Origin: Cavenderia fasciculata
Taxonomy: Eukaryota > Evosea > Eumycetozoa > Acytosteliales > Cavenderiaceae
Length of the DNA stretch: 64,000 nucleotides
Direction of reading: 5' to 3'
Assembly: GCF_000203815.1 (NCBI RefSeq)
Contig: NW_004457639.1
Coordinates: 1 to 64,000, forward strand
The translations under genes and the position numbers were made by a program. Positions 10,248 through 21,942 of the stretch are shown piece after piece. The notes under the pieces are model-generated. The model did not search any database. It saw nothing but the letters and a program-made list of their open reading frames with translations, and was not told the origin of the DNA. The number at the start of each line of letters is the position of its first letter. Position 1 is the stretch's first letter.

Positions 10248-11291
10248 ATGGTAAGTGTGATGTTGATGTGATGAGAAGATTATATTACAAGATGAAAACT
10301 ATATTTCTATAATACTTACTTACTTGCTTGCTTGCTCTACTTTATCTCTATCTCTCTCTCTGTTGTGTAATTAGAGTTTATTTGAATCATATGAAGAAGA
10401 AATTAAACAATTCTTTAGACAATTTGATCAATCGATTAACTCTTTTCAAAATGTAGCTCAAGGTAAATCATCAGCATCAACAACAATATTATTATTATTA
10501 TCTCATCATCATCAAACTATATGGTTCTGATCATCCTATATCTATTGTCTCTACTCTATTTATATTTAGAACAAAAACGTGGAGAATTGGAAAAGATTGA
10601 AAATATATTAAACAGTATCGAAGGATCATTGGAGAGTTTGAATTTGGAATCCAATAGAACTGGTAAATCGACACAACAATACTTTTCACAATTCTATCAA
10701 GCTAAAAAGACATATCAACAACTAAAGGACAAGTATCAGAGTGAAAAGAACTACTCTGATCTACTGGGATCACCAGCCTACCGTGATTTCAACAATAGTG
10801 CATCGATGACACAACGTGAAAAGGTTGCCAAATCAAACAAAACCTTGGAACAAGGTATCAGTATGATTAGAATGGCCAACGATCAAGTCAACCAAGATAA
10901 AAAGTTGGCAGAAGACACTCTCAATAATATGGCACAACAACGTGAACGTTTGGTTGGTTTTGAAAAGAGATTCGATTCTATCGATTCATTATTGGGACGT
11001 GCTCGTAAAACATTGTCCACCATGTCAAGACGTGAAATAGCAAACAAGTTTATTATGGCTGGTATCATTTTAGTTCTTTTAGTATCAATCATTCTTATTA
11101 TTTGGTTAAAGTTTGTAAGAAACTCTGGTGGTCATGATGGTAGTAGTTCTGATAATGGATCATCAACAACAACTGGTCCATCCAATTCAACTACTACGAC
11201 TACTACTACTACAACTGGGACAACTATTGGAACAACTACTGGTTCATCTGCTGATCCAAACTCAACTACAACTGGAGCTTTAACTCTTTAA
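10248..11291 (+). CDS. vti1: Vti1-family Qb-SNARE with an extended Thr-rich tail
   Basis: Three exons: 10248-10250 (the ATG alone), 10375-10462 and 10570-11291, giving 270 residues. Vti1 proteins act in membrane fusion at the trans-Golgi network, endosomes and vacuole/lysosome. The start MSLFESYEEE and the EQKRGELEKIE / LNLESNR stretch match the Vti1 N-terminal helical domain. The SNARE motif runs from about residue 130 (SMIRMANDQV) through MAQQRERL to RKTLSTMSRR, directly followed by a membrane anchor MAGIILVLLVSIILIIWL. Unlike typical tail-anchored Vti1 proteins, about 58 residues rich in Ser, Thr and Gly follow the anchor and would lie in the lumen, with a possible N-glycosylation site (NST). 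GOS28 and membrin were considered, but the N-terminal match favours Vti1. Confidence 0.85.
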
Positions 11292-11601
11292 AGAGAGAGA
11301 GAGATGTCCAACAAACAAAACAACAGTTGGATATATAATCATAGATAGTATCATTACAATTATATAATTAATAATAGGGGATAAAACATTAAATTAAATT
11401 AAAACAAATGGAGGGGAAAATAATAATAAATTAATCTATTACGTTAGATTGTGCAATAATTTAAATGAAAATGAGAAAGAGAGAGAGAGATATCTCTTTC
11501 TTTCTTTCTTTTGTTGTTGATTGATTTTTAAATATTAATATTTAACTACAAGTATAAATTTATATATATATTTTGACTAAAAAGATTGTACCATGATTGA
11601 T

Positions 11602-12177
11602 TTATGGTAATTTGTGAATACCCAATGTAATTTGATCATTTCCTTGAATAAAAATATTACTAAAAGAAAGGAGAGGTGTTAGAATTAATACTAACGGTAA
11701 AGATATCTTTATCTATATAGTTTTTGGGGTAGGATCATACGATGAATCAGTTTCAATTGTAATATTTGGTACTTCGTTACTGTTTCTTAAGGTTTTAGAT
11801 TTGTCTACAAGTGATTTATAATAACCAGCTGTTGAAGAGTTTGCTGATCCATGAGCTATAATTGGTGAAAGAAGGTATCATACGATTGTAAGAATCAATG
11901 AGCTTTGAATTTGTATCTATCTATCTATCTATCGATCGTTTTATATATTTATATACCCTTTAAACATAAACCAGAATCATCTACAACTACTAAACCTGTA
12001 ACACCAACGGTGTGAGAGCTATAACAACGACAACAACGACGACGAAGAGAGTAGAGTGATAGATTGGTTTGTTGTTAGTTTATAAACAAAGTTTTCTGTG
12101 ACCTCTTTTCTATATTATAGCAAGCTTTCGATGACTCCTTACCATTGGTTAATAACATCAGCTACTTGTTTATCCAT
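11602..12177 (-). CDS. lamtor5: LAMTOR5 (HBXIP) homologue, Ragulator subunit
   Basis: Four exons on the minus strand, assembled by eye: 12177-12143, 12018-11957, 11855-11741 and 11659-11602. All junctions are GT-AG and the joined frame of 270 nt encodes 89 residues, the size of human LAMTOR5 (91). The protein begins MDKQVADVINQC, contains the roadblock-fold core GLVVVDDSGLCL and AHGSANSSTAGYY, then IETDSSNIFIQ and ends NDQITLGIHKLP, matching the family order: substrate-like strand, SDGLxL turn, central helix and final ITxxIHK strand. LAMTOR5 is part of the pentameric Ragulator that anchors Rag GTPases and TORC1 signalling on lysosomes. It is convergent with vti1 and divergent from the AP-4 epsilon gene, whose start is about 310 bp away. 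Confidence 0.88.
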
Positions 12178-12490
12178 TCTATTCTATTATTCTATATTTA
12201 TATATTCTTTCAAAAAAAACAAACTAAAATGATTTATATTACTCGACTAGTTGGGAGGGATTTTTTGTTTGAGACAAAAAAATTAAATTTCATGAGATTA
12301 TTCTTGAGAAGGTCATGTTCTGATGAGAAGACTCATTTAGCTTAGTTGTGACATCAGCAAGCAGCATCACTATAATAGTAGTAGTAGTAGCAGTGGTAGG
12401 AGATTTGTCCATCAACTCATTCTTTAACAACCATCAATCTATCTATCTACTACTATAGTAGAAAGAATAGAATCATAATCTTCTGTCATC

Positions 12491-15400
12491 ATGTCATTCA
12501 ATCCAATCAAATTATTAAAGTTGACTGAACAAGCAAAGATACAGGTACCTTCATGGCTGACATCCATTCAAAATACAATATTGGATCTAGACTTTTTCGA
12601 GTTGGTCCAAAACATATGCTCTGCCGTTTCAAGAGAAGAAGAGGAACGTATCATTAAAACTGAACTCATCAAGTTAAAACATGCATTCTCTTCATCTGAT
12701 CAACAAGTATGTTTAACCCCCTCCAACTAAATATGAGGAGTACAACAAATTAATAATCTCTTTTTTTTTGTTTCTTTTCTTTCTAGAAAGCAAAGAAAAG
12801 AGAATGTTTGGTACGTATGATATATTGTCATATGTTGGGATATGATGTACCATTTGGACATGTTCAAGCATTGAATATGACACAGGATAGTAGTATGTTG
12901 AACAAGAGAACTGGCTATCTCACACTGTCACTGTGTCTACCAGAGAAGCATGAAATGTTGATTATGGCTGTTAATTCAATCTTGAAAGGTTTGGCATCAT
13001 CCAATTATGTAGAGGTTTGCTCGGCATTGACTGCCTTGTCGATGTTGGGCGATGAAGAGACGACACCTGCCTTTTTACCACGTGTTCTTGCTCTGCTGTC
13101 AAGTTCACAAAAACCAGTGGTCAGAAAGAAATGTGTCTCTGCTCTGCACAGACTCTACTCTAAATCACCAGATATCTTTTCACAACTACAAGATGCACTA
13201 CGTATTGCATTGTGCGATCGTGATCCTACAGTCATGGCAGCTTCACTTGCTCTGTTTTTGGATGCATCAAAGGTGGAAGAGACACGCAATAACATTCGAG
13301 ATTTGGTACCCAGCTTTGTATCGATTCTCAAACAGGTATCGGAGGGAAGATTACCTGCACAATTCATATACCATGGAATGCCACATCCATGGCTACAAGT
13401 ATCCCTTCTCAAATTGCTGTCGAATCTTGGCGCCAATGACCAGTCTGCCTCTGAACACATGTACCAAGTCATTGTGTTTGTCATGAATCAAGCTCGTCGA
13501 ATGAAAAACAATGCCGGTTTCTCGGTTCTCTACGAGGGAATCAAAACTATCACCACGATTGTTCCCCACCAAGAGATATTGACAGCGGCTGCAGAAGCCA
13601 TCCCCACCCTACTCAAAGGTCGTCACAATAACCTTCGCTATCTTGGCATTAAAGCCCTTACATCGATTGTAAAGGTGTCGCCAAAATCAGTGACCGCTCA
13701 TCAACTAGATGTCATTGAATGTCTCGAATCAAACGATGAAACTCTCAAGAGAAAGAGTTTGGATCTTCTCTATCGAATGACAAACAGCAAGAATATAGTA
13801 CCAATCTGTGCAAAGTTGATTGACCATCTCATCTCGACCGACGATGAGTATCTCAAAGGTGAATTAGTCACTCGTATATCTGACCTCGCCGAGAAATACT
13901 CACCCAACGACTATTGGTACATTGAATGTATTATAAAACTTTTAAATGTTCAAGGTTCAAGAGTACCCGAACAATCAGCCTACAACTTGATCAAATTAAT
14001 TGCAAATGGTACTGGAAACGAACAACAAGATATCGATATTAAAAAACATGCAATCAATCTATCTTGGAATATTCTTGATCAATATACTGATCTAAATAAC
14101 ACGAGTAATGGTAATCAAGTTAATGGTGGTCATTTATCGGAATTATTGGTTAGAGTATTATGTTGGATCTTGAGTGAATATTCTTATTTGGAAGTACCAC
14201 AAGAAGAGAGAACAGAGTCATTGGAAAGTGTCATTAATTTTATTTGTGATTATTTGGAATTGGATTATGATGGCAACACTAAATCGTGGTTATTGGGTAA
14301 TTTGGCAAAATTGTCTGCTCAAATTGGAAAGGTACTGCCACAAGTACTTTTGGTGGCTAAAAAGAACTTGGGTTCACGTTATCTCATGACCCAACAAAAG
14401 GCAAACGAATTGATTCAATTGGCCAACGACCAACAAATGTTGGACAATGTTTGTCCAAGAGATGCCTACTGTAACGAAGTAGACATTTCTACACTTGCCA
14501 AAAAACTTGGACAACACGCAAGAAATCAAGTTCAAGCAGGTCATTCAAAACCTTACATTCCAAAACAAAATAGAACAAAATCTTCCTCTTTACAGTTGAT
14601 TGATATCGGAGTTGAACATAATCCAACAAAGGAAAAGGAATTAAATTTTGAATATCCTACTCCTCCTTCAATCTTTAATAATAACAGTAATAATAATGCA
14701 TTGGCAATTCATCAACCTCTTGTACCAATTCTAACAGGTCAAACGAGTACTGGTGATCAAAAATCATTAGAATTGGTTCCAGTCGGCAGCAATAATGAAA
14801 ATCAATTGGCTGTTGCCGTTGTTAGACAACCCGAACATAATGAACCAATTGTTCCAAAACCTAAAAAGGTTGTTTGGACTAAACAAGGTTATACTGGTAA
14901 TATTCAACCTGTCGCTCCAATTCAACAAAATCCTCAACCAACCAATCAACAATCAAACAATCAACAACAAACTAATCCTCAACAAAACCCTCAACAAAAT
15001 AATAATAATCAACCACAACAAAGAAACATTCCAACAAGACCAGTTGATGAAAAGAAAGAAAAAATGGCAAGAGAATTATTTGGAGAAATGGAAGATGATT
15101 CACATACTTTGAGTGTATCTGATAGAATACATCATCAAAGACCAAAACCAAATATTCACACCACCAACAGCAACAACGCACCTGCTATAAAACAACAAGG
15201 CAATTATACCGAGGACTTAATTAATCTTTCAATCAATGATTCTACAGTTACATCACCTCCTATTGTTGGTAACAATAATAATAATAATACTTCACTTGTA
15301 GATATAGAGGAAACAAATAATCCAGTTTATCAACATATGGCAGGAGTTAATGATATTACCAAAGAATTACAATTGGAATTGGCTCCCAAACCAAACTATG

Positions 15401-16548
15401 ATCATTTATTGGATGGTGGTGACCTCAACAGCACTGATCAAAATGCAATTGTCTTATCACCTCCATCATCATCACCAACCACATCTCATCATCGATTAGC
15501 TTCTCAAATTAATCCAGGCAATTCTTTTTTACTCAATAATTTAAATTTAACTTCAATCTACCATTCTTATGTAAGATAGAGAAACTCTAAAATGTTTAAA
15601 TTATTTAGAATTATTTTTAAAACTTTTTTTCATATTTTAGATAAAACCAACAACAATTAAACCAAGACAATATCAATTGTATAGTGATAGTAATATAGTA
15701 TTATCAACCATATCAATTCCAAAGACAAACAATTCAAATTTTATTTTACTTTTATTAATTTCAAATAATCAATCAAGTCATCCTTTGACCAATCTTGTTA
15801 CAACTATTGGTAAAAATGATTTATATAAAGTATGTAGTCAAGAGAAAGAGAAAGAGAAAGAGAAAGATAATCTTTTCCATTTTAAATTTTTCTACATTTA
15901 TTAATATTTTAATTAGCTTGAATTTGACGGAGATTCAATTGTAGATATTAAAGATAATCAATTAACAATCCAAGAATTAAATCCAAAGTTGACTGTATTA
16001 CAAGTTTTAGAAGTAGATTTAAAAAAAACTGGTCATTCAATATCAATTCATTTAGATATTCAATTCACAATCAATTCCGTATTAAAAACGATTCCTAATC
16101 TTTTAATTCCAATTGATATTTCGGATTTCCTAGTGTATGTAAATCAAAAACAATATTGACTATTAATATTTCAAAATTATTAATCTCTTCTTTCTTTCTT
16201 TTTTCTAGACCAATTAACATTGATAAAGAACAATTTAAATTAAAATGGGAAGAATTTTCACAAGAAAGAGAAGTAGTAAATTTACAAAATGTAACATCAA
16301 ATATACAATGTCAATTTGAGAATGGACTTGCTCTAGGTAAATTACAACCAACTCTGGATGATAAAAACTATGTATATGGATCAAGTCGTTTGGAATCAGA
16401 ATCTATTCAAATAGCTGGAGAAGGATTACTTTTATTTAAAGCCAATTTCATAGCCAAACCACCAATCATTTCAATCAAAACAAATGATAAGAATTTTGTT
16501 GAAGTTTGTCTTAGACACTGTTATAAAATAATGCATTCAAACAAATAA
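12491..16548 (+). CDS. ap4e1: AP-4 complex subunit epsilon
   Basis: Five exons: 12491-12706, 12787-15570, 15641-15829, 15917-16134 and 16209-16548; 1248 residues. AP-4 is a non-clathrin coat adaptor that sorts cargo at the trans-Golgi network; epsilon is one of its two large subunits. The N-terminal EEEERIIKTELIKLKHAF and the junction-spanning KKRECLVRMIYCHMLGYD match the epsilon trunk, followed by HEAT-type helical repeats to about residue 620. A Gln/Asn-rich hinge follows (about 650-950), then the C-terminal appendage-like region in exons 2-5. Alpha, gamma and delta adaptins were considered; the MLGYD signature favours epsilon. An AGAAA-type simple repeat lies in the third intron near 15840-15865. 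Confidence 0.87.
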
Positions 16549-16670
16549 ATAAATATCTATCTATCTCATATATAAATAATAGATCTATCCATTTCTATAT
16601 CTTTTGTTATTTATGTATTATATTTATTTTTGATTTTTTATTAGAGAGATTTTTGGTGAGTCTCACTTGT

Positions 16671-18245
16671 TTATTGTTGTTGACATGAAACACCTTGTGG
16701 ATGACCGTGACCTTCTTCATCATCGTCTTCGTCCATGTAGGCTTCACTTCTAGAGTGACCACCGTGGTTGTGACGTGAGGATTGTTCGTAATCGGCCAAG
16801 ACACAGTCATCATAGTAACCGTCGTGGCTTTGTGGCTTTGGTTGAGCCTTTGGCTTTGGAAGGATCTTTTCGAGCAACTTGGCACTCTCTGGGGTGAGGG
16901 TACCGTCAGCTGGGAACTCTACGGTGAATTTGATAATCAAACGACCCTTTTCAGTGGTACGCTTGTAAATGGGCATACCCTCGCCATAGATGCACTTGAT
17001 GGCGTTGGGGGTGATGACCTTGCCGGCTGGTTGGCTGACGGTAAGGACACGACCATCGAGATGGGTAATGTAGAATGTGAAACCGGCCAAGGCTTCAAAC
17101 AAGGTGATCTTGTGTTCCATAAAGAGATCATCACCTTCACGAGTAAAGATGGCGTGTTCCTTTTGTTGCAAAACGACAATGACATCTCCTGGAGTAATGT
17201 CAGATGACTCAAAGTCACCTTCTTCGGCAAAGACTATCTTTTGTTGGTTCTTCATACCTCTGTCAATGTTGACTTCCAATGTCTTCTTTTCGAGAATGGT
17301 CTTGTTACCCTTGCATTTACCGCAACGATCCTTTTCACGGATAACCTTACCCTCACCCTTGCAACTACCGCAGTGTTGTTTAACTTGTTGAACCATACCT
17401 GGGCCAATTTGTCTCAATGCAATCTTGATACCAACACCATTACATTCATCACACTTTTTAACTGCATCAGCTGTCTTTGCTCCCTTACTAAAAAATAAAA
17501 TATATATAAGTCATTTGATACTCTCTTTCTTCTTTTCTTCTTTCTTTTTGCTTACCCATCACAATCTGGACACTTGGCATTCTTTTGAAGAGCAAGTTTG
17601 GAAACCTTTCCTTTGTATAAATCTTCAAGGTTAACCTTGAGAACATGTTGAAGGGATTCACCCTTTCTTGGACCTCTTCTTTGACCTGGTCTGCCGCCGC
17701 CGCCACCACCAAAGAAACCACCTCCACCAAAGAATTGTGAGAAAATGTCATCTGGTGAGAAACCTGGACCTCCTTCCTTGAGACCCTCTTCACCGTATTT
17801 GTCGTAAATATCTCTCTTTTCTTGGTTACAGAGAACTTCATAAGCTACTGTAATCTCTTTGAATTTATCAACAGCTCCTGGCTCTTGGTTCTTATCTGGA
17901 TGATATTTAATAGCCAACTATAAATTATATAAGTAAATATAAAAGTATAATATATATAATATATATTGAGATATAATTATATATAGATCGTCGTGTTAGT
18001 TTCGTCAGAACAATTGTTAAGAGGCGAAAAAAAGGGGGTAAGAGGAAGAGGAGAGAAAAAAAAAAAACAAAGAAAAAATGAGATGTATTTATAAATATAT
18101 CTTTGTTTCTTTCTTTGTCTTTTCTTTCTCTTTCCTCTTTCTTTCCTTCCTATACACATACCTTACGATAAGCCTTCTTGATTTCAGTTTCAGAGGCATC
18201 ACGGGCGACACCCAACATATCGTATAACTTGTTATCTTGACTCAT
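16671..18245 (-). CDS. Class A Hsp40 co-chaperone (Ydj1/DNAJA1 type) with CaaX box
   Basis: Three exons: 18245-18162, 17917-17556 and 17487-16671; 420 residues. It stimulates Hsp70 ATPase activity and hands over unfolded clients. The J domain (residues 5-70) carries the catalytic HPD in KYHPDKNQ. A Gly/Phe region (FFGGGG) follows, then four CxxCxGxG-type zinc repeats ([32 protein letters not shown]) and the two C-terminal beta-sandwich domains. The C-terminus CQQQ is a farnesylation-type CaaX box, as in yeast Ydj1 and human DNAJA1, so the protein should attach to ER or other membranes. The acidic/His-rich segment before the box is dictyostelid in flavour. It is convergent with the AP-4 epsilon gene. 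Confidence 0.95.
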
Positions 18246-19169
18246 TTTCTACGCGTGTATTATTATTTGATTTGAAAAAATGATACTAGAGAGTGTGATT
18301 CCTTTTTTGTTGTAATAATATTGAAGATTAGTCGACTAATGGATATAAATGCGACTGTACTCGTGTGTGTATTGGTATAGAATAATAATAAATGTTACAA
18401 ATAATAAGAGAATGAACCGTACTTTTTTGAATACTGAACTTGTTTTGTGAGTTGTTGGAACAGTCGAAAGGTGAAAAAAAAATATTATATAAAAAAAAAA
18501 TCACAACTGAAAGGACAGTAGGTTTTGTCGACAAGAAGTTGAACAAAGAAGAGGAAGTAAGTTAGAATTAATATGAACCTTTTTTTAAATCTCGTAGTTA
18601 TAAATATATACTATTATTTAATTGTGTTTTATGAAACTAAAAGTATAAATTTTATCACTCGTTCTTTTTTTTTTACTCTCTCTTTCACACACGAAATAAT
18701 TTTGATGACAGAGAGTGGGGAAAAGAAGAGACCAACTTTTTTAAAAGTTTCGAATTCTATCGAAATTTCGGTCTGTTTTCGTCTCACTATATCTAAAATA
18801 TATTGCTTCGCAAATTAATAATACTTTTAAAAGAAGTGTTCTCTCCTCAAATTTGAGAGTGTCAAAATATTATTTAATTATTTATTTATTTTCTACTCTA
18901 TATTTTATCTTCATCTTGTTTGTTTGTTTGGAAGACACAATAAGGTCAACATCATCGAACACAACCAAAATAGTTGAGAAACTACTTTAAATATCTTCTT
19001 GAAGATATTTGTTTTTTTAAATAATAAGGTTTAAACAAAGATATTTATTTAAATAACAAAAGAATGATTATGAAAGGCTTGGACTAAGATGATGTGGATT
19101 GATCAGTAGAGAGCTCTCTTCTTTATTTAGTATATAGATAAAGATAAAAAAAGAGATAGATATAAAGAG
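18246..19169. other. Divergent intergenic region between hsp40 and the type I membrane protein
   Basis: The spacer is AT-rich with no credible gene. A heat-shock-element-like dyad CGAAATTTCG lies at 18761-18770, about 520 bp from the hsp40 start, probably too far to assign with confidence. A perfect inverted repeat lies at 18989-19010, about 160 bp upstream of the start at 19170. GATA and AGATA repeats precede that start. Confidence 0.45.
18989..19010. promoter_or_regulatory. Inverted repeat with 10-bp arms
   Basis: AAATATCTTC, two T bases, then GAAGATATTT: perfect 10-bp arms around a 2-bp centre. A third half-like AAGATATTT follows near 19038. It may be a dimer binding site for the gene at 19170. 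Confidence 0.35.
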
Positions 19170-21656
19170 ATGAAGATATTATTATTTATAATATTATTTA
19201 TAGTTTCAATTATTATAAATCAATGTAAAGGAGAAAGTTTTACATTTGATTTAACAACATGTAATGATCAAGCTACAAGTACTTGTTCATTTACAACTGG
19301 ACCGTGGATAGCTACACCAGGAGCTACACCAAATTGTTTGACTGGTGTCGACTCTATCATTGTAAATGGATCGTTGGCAGACCCTGCAACCACCTATTAT
19401 GTGTCGTCGGGATCTACGCTGTGCAACATTACATCGGTTCAAATTATTGGTGCAAATGTTAGATTCACCTTTAACTATAACTTGACCGCTGCTGCCACCA
19501 CTGATAATCCAACATACACACCATTTGCTGAAATGATTGTACAAGATGCTGCTCAAGTAACCGTTACGTCACAACTTCTCCAAGTCAACGCACTCAGTCT
19601 TGTTGGACTAGCTAGTCTTACCTTTGTCTCTGACGTACAGTCCAACTTTACCGGAAAGTTGGTAGCGTCACCTGGCAGCACGATTGTACTTGCCAACACT
19701 ACTGGTATCATTCTCGGTGATGGATCCAATATCGAGTCGTCCACCATCACTGGTCCACAAGGTTCATTCATAGCCATTGATCTTGCCACTGTAACATTTA
19801 ACAACAGTCAAATCAATAGTCAAGGATCGTTTATTCAAAGTATTGGTAGTGAGTTGGTACTTGCCAACACAACCATGCAAGTAGCTCTATTAAAGACCCT
19901 TGATGGCCCATTTGTCTTGAATGTACAGTCAACCTCTTCACTCTTGATTGGTACATCATCCACATCCACCTATAGTCTCGCTCTTCAAGGTGAAGGAACT
20001 ACATTGAACATTATTCCAAACACTGGAGAGATTTATGCAACATTGTCATTTGAATCACTCGCAATTGGTCAAGGTAGTTATCTATCTTTGAATGGTTCAA
20101 TTGCTCAATCAATATCGATCGACAGCGCCGAGATTAATGGTGCGTTGACACTAGACTCGTTTACTAGTATTGTATCAATTGTCAGTACTGAGTCGGTCCC
20201 TGCAACTGGTAGTATCTCGATTAGCAATGTATCGGATCAAGTCAACCTCGGTTTAATCCAAGTCAGTAATTTGGTAGTGTCGTCAGTCTCTGGAGCAGTC
20301 AATATCAACAGTATCTCTGTGTCTAATAGTACCATTATCAACTCTGTCAACTCGACTACTCAAAGTTTGTCGTCGTTTAGTGGTACTTACCAAGCAAACT
20401 CGATTCCAGTATTCCAATCCAACCAAGACAGTTATTTTACCGCATTGAATAGTTTTGACTCTGTCAATACCATCTCTCTTAGAGGGATAGACTTGGCAAT
20501 GATGAATAATGTATCGGTGACCAATGCAACCTTTGTTTCATTTTACAATCTTTTGACATTCACAACCTACAACTTTACCGATGTTCAAACAGTTAGTTTT
20601 GACTATGTAATCATTAATTTCGTCAATGTCTATGGCGCGGAATCAACCAATATAACAGTCAACCAGACCACCATTGGAACAATCCAAAACTTTTCACCGG
20701 CCAAGCTATACTACATCTTGCAAGACCAAATCAATTCATTGGGCATTGTCGATATGGAGAATATGGAGATTGTAACAACACCCAACACTACATGTTCACT
20801 CCAAGTAACCAGTTCACTATTGTACTATAACGATTTAAATCTCTACAATTGTACATTGGCTCTAAACTATGGTGCTCATCTCAACTTTACATCACCAAAC
20901 CTTACACTCAGACTTGACTCGTCCACCTTTAATATCGATTCGTCTGAATTGACAGTTGGTACGCTCCAAGTTGGTCCCGATTCCACTATTCTTTTTGCCG
21001 GTCCAACTAATATCACCACCGACACGTTTACCTCTGAAGCCAGTCTATTGTCATTGTTCCCAAGCGAAAATTACAACTTTGACTTTGGTCAATTTACAGT
21101 CAACCATTCCTATATTTGGGTTAGACCATCGATTGCCGATTTCAACACACAATCGTTTAGAATGTTCAACTCTACTCTGGACATTGACAAGTCATCGGTT
21201 ACTATTCTCAATGGCTCTTTTATTGCAGAGCATAGTATTATTTCAGTCAACAATAGTCAAATGGCTACTCCATTCCTATCGGCACCAACCATTTTAATTA
21301 CACTCAATTCATCCATCACTTTTGACGTTTTATTTGATATTGCACCAAACACCAACTTTACCATTCTTCAATCAACCGCCAACAATTTAACCATTGACCC
21401 ATCAGTAAATATTACACTCGAAACTGAATACGATCCAAAGTTGATAGTTGTTCATTTTGATACTACCCCATCTTCACTCGTCCTTTTCCTCGACTCTCCA
21501 GAGAAAAAAGGTGATAAAGGTCTTAAAACATGGGAACTTACTCTTATCATTATTGGTGCAACTATTGTTGCTTTTGCCATTGTAACTGCCATTGTTTACA
21601 AGGTTCGTAAATATCATAATTCTCATCCTAGAGAACATACTAGATTATTGGCTTAA
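19170..21656 (+). CDS. Secreted-path type I membrane glycoprotein with dileucine signal
   Basis: Single exon, 828 residues. The start MKILLFIILFIVSIIINQCKG is a clear signal peptide. The ectodomain of about 760 residues is rich in Ser, Thr, Asn, Val and Ile, holds many N-x-S/T sites, and shows strand-length hydrophobic periodicity suggestive of a beta-helix or repeated beta fold. Near the C-terminus, WELTLIIIGATIVAFAIVTAIV is a membrane span, followed by a short basic tail ending EHTRLLA. EHTRLL fits the acidic dileucine pattern [DE]xxxL[LI] used by AP complexes to sort proteins to endosomes and lysosomes, so the protein is probably endolysosomal or plasma membrane recycling (inference). No enzyme motif is seen. 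The family was not recognised. Confidence 0.85.
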   Translation: MKILLFIILFIVSIIINQCKGESFTFDLTTCNDQATSTCSFTTGPWIATPGATPNCLTGVDSIIVNGSLADPATTYYVSSGSTLCNITSVQIIGANVRFTFNYNLTAAATTDNPTYTPFAEMIVQDAAQVTVTSQLLQVNALSLVGLASLTFVSDVQSNFTGKLVASPGSTIVLANTTGIILGDGSNIESSTITGPQGSFIAIDLATVTFNNSQINSQGSFIQSIGSELVLANTTMQVALLKTLDGPFVLNVQSTSSLLIGTSSTSTYSLALQGEGTTLNIIPNTGEIYATLSFESLAIGQGSYLSLNGSIAQSISIDSAEINGALTLDSFTSIVSIVSTESVPATGSISISNVSDQVNLGLIQVSNLVVSSVSGAVNINSISVSNSTIINSVNSTTQSLSSFSGTYQANSIPVFQSNQDSYFTALNSFDSVNTISLRGIDLAMMNNVSVTNATFVSFYNLLTFTTYNFTDVQTVSFDYVIINFVNVYGAESTNITVNQTTIGTIQNFSPAKLYYILQDQINSLGIVDMENMEIVTTPNTTCSLQVTSSLLYYNDLNLYNCTLALNYGAHLNFTSPNLTLRLDSSTFNIDSSELTVGTLQVGPDSTILFAGPTNITTDTFTSEASLLSLFPSENYNFDFGQFTVNHSYIWVRPSIADFNTQSFRMFNSTLDIDKSSVTILNGSFIAEHSIISVNNSQMATPFLSAPTILITLNSSITFDVLFDIAPNTNFTILQSTANNLTIDPSVNITLETEYDPKLIVVHFDTTPSSLVLFLDSPEKKGDKGLKTWELTLIIIGATIVAFAIVTAIVYKVRKYHNSHPREHTRLLA

Positions 21657-21942
21657 AATTAAAAAAAAAGAAAAAGAGATAGATAAAATAATAATAATAA
21701 AATGTGTAAAGATAATTATAAATGACTTGGATTTGGTTCGATTATTCAATGGACTTTTTCTTGAGGTTTGCCGAATGCGTCTTTTGGAAGGCTAATAAAA
21801 AAAAAAAAAGAATCAATTCACATCTACACTTTTTGTTTTGGGTGTGTGATGATTGCATTGTTTAAACACTTTACATTGTTGTAGATATATATAAATAGAT
21901 AGATAATAGAGTTAGACTGTCTTTCGTTTTTTTTTTTAGAGA

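Noticed and set aside
18761..18770. CGAAATTTCG as a heat-shock element of the hsp40 gene
   Set aside because: Fits GAAnnTTC but lies about 520 bp from the start and short matches are expected by chance in AT-rich DNA.
18573..18818. 81-codon open frame
   Set aside because: AT-driven Ile/Leu/Phe composition with no recognisable feature.
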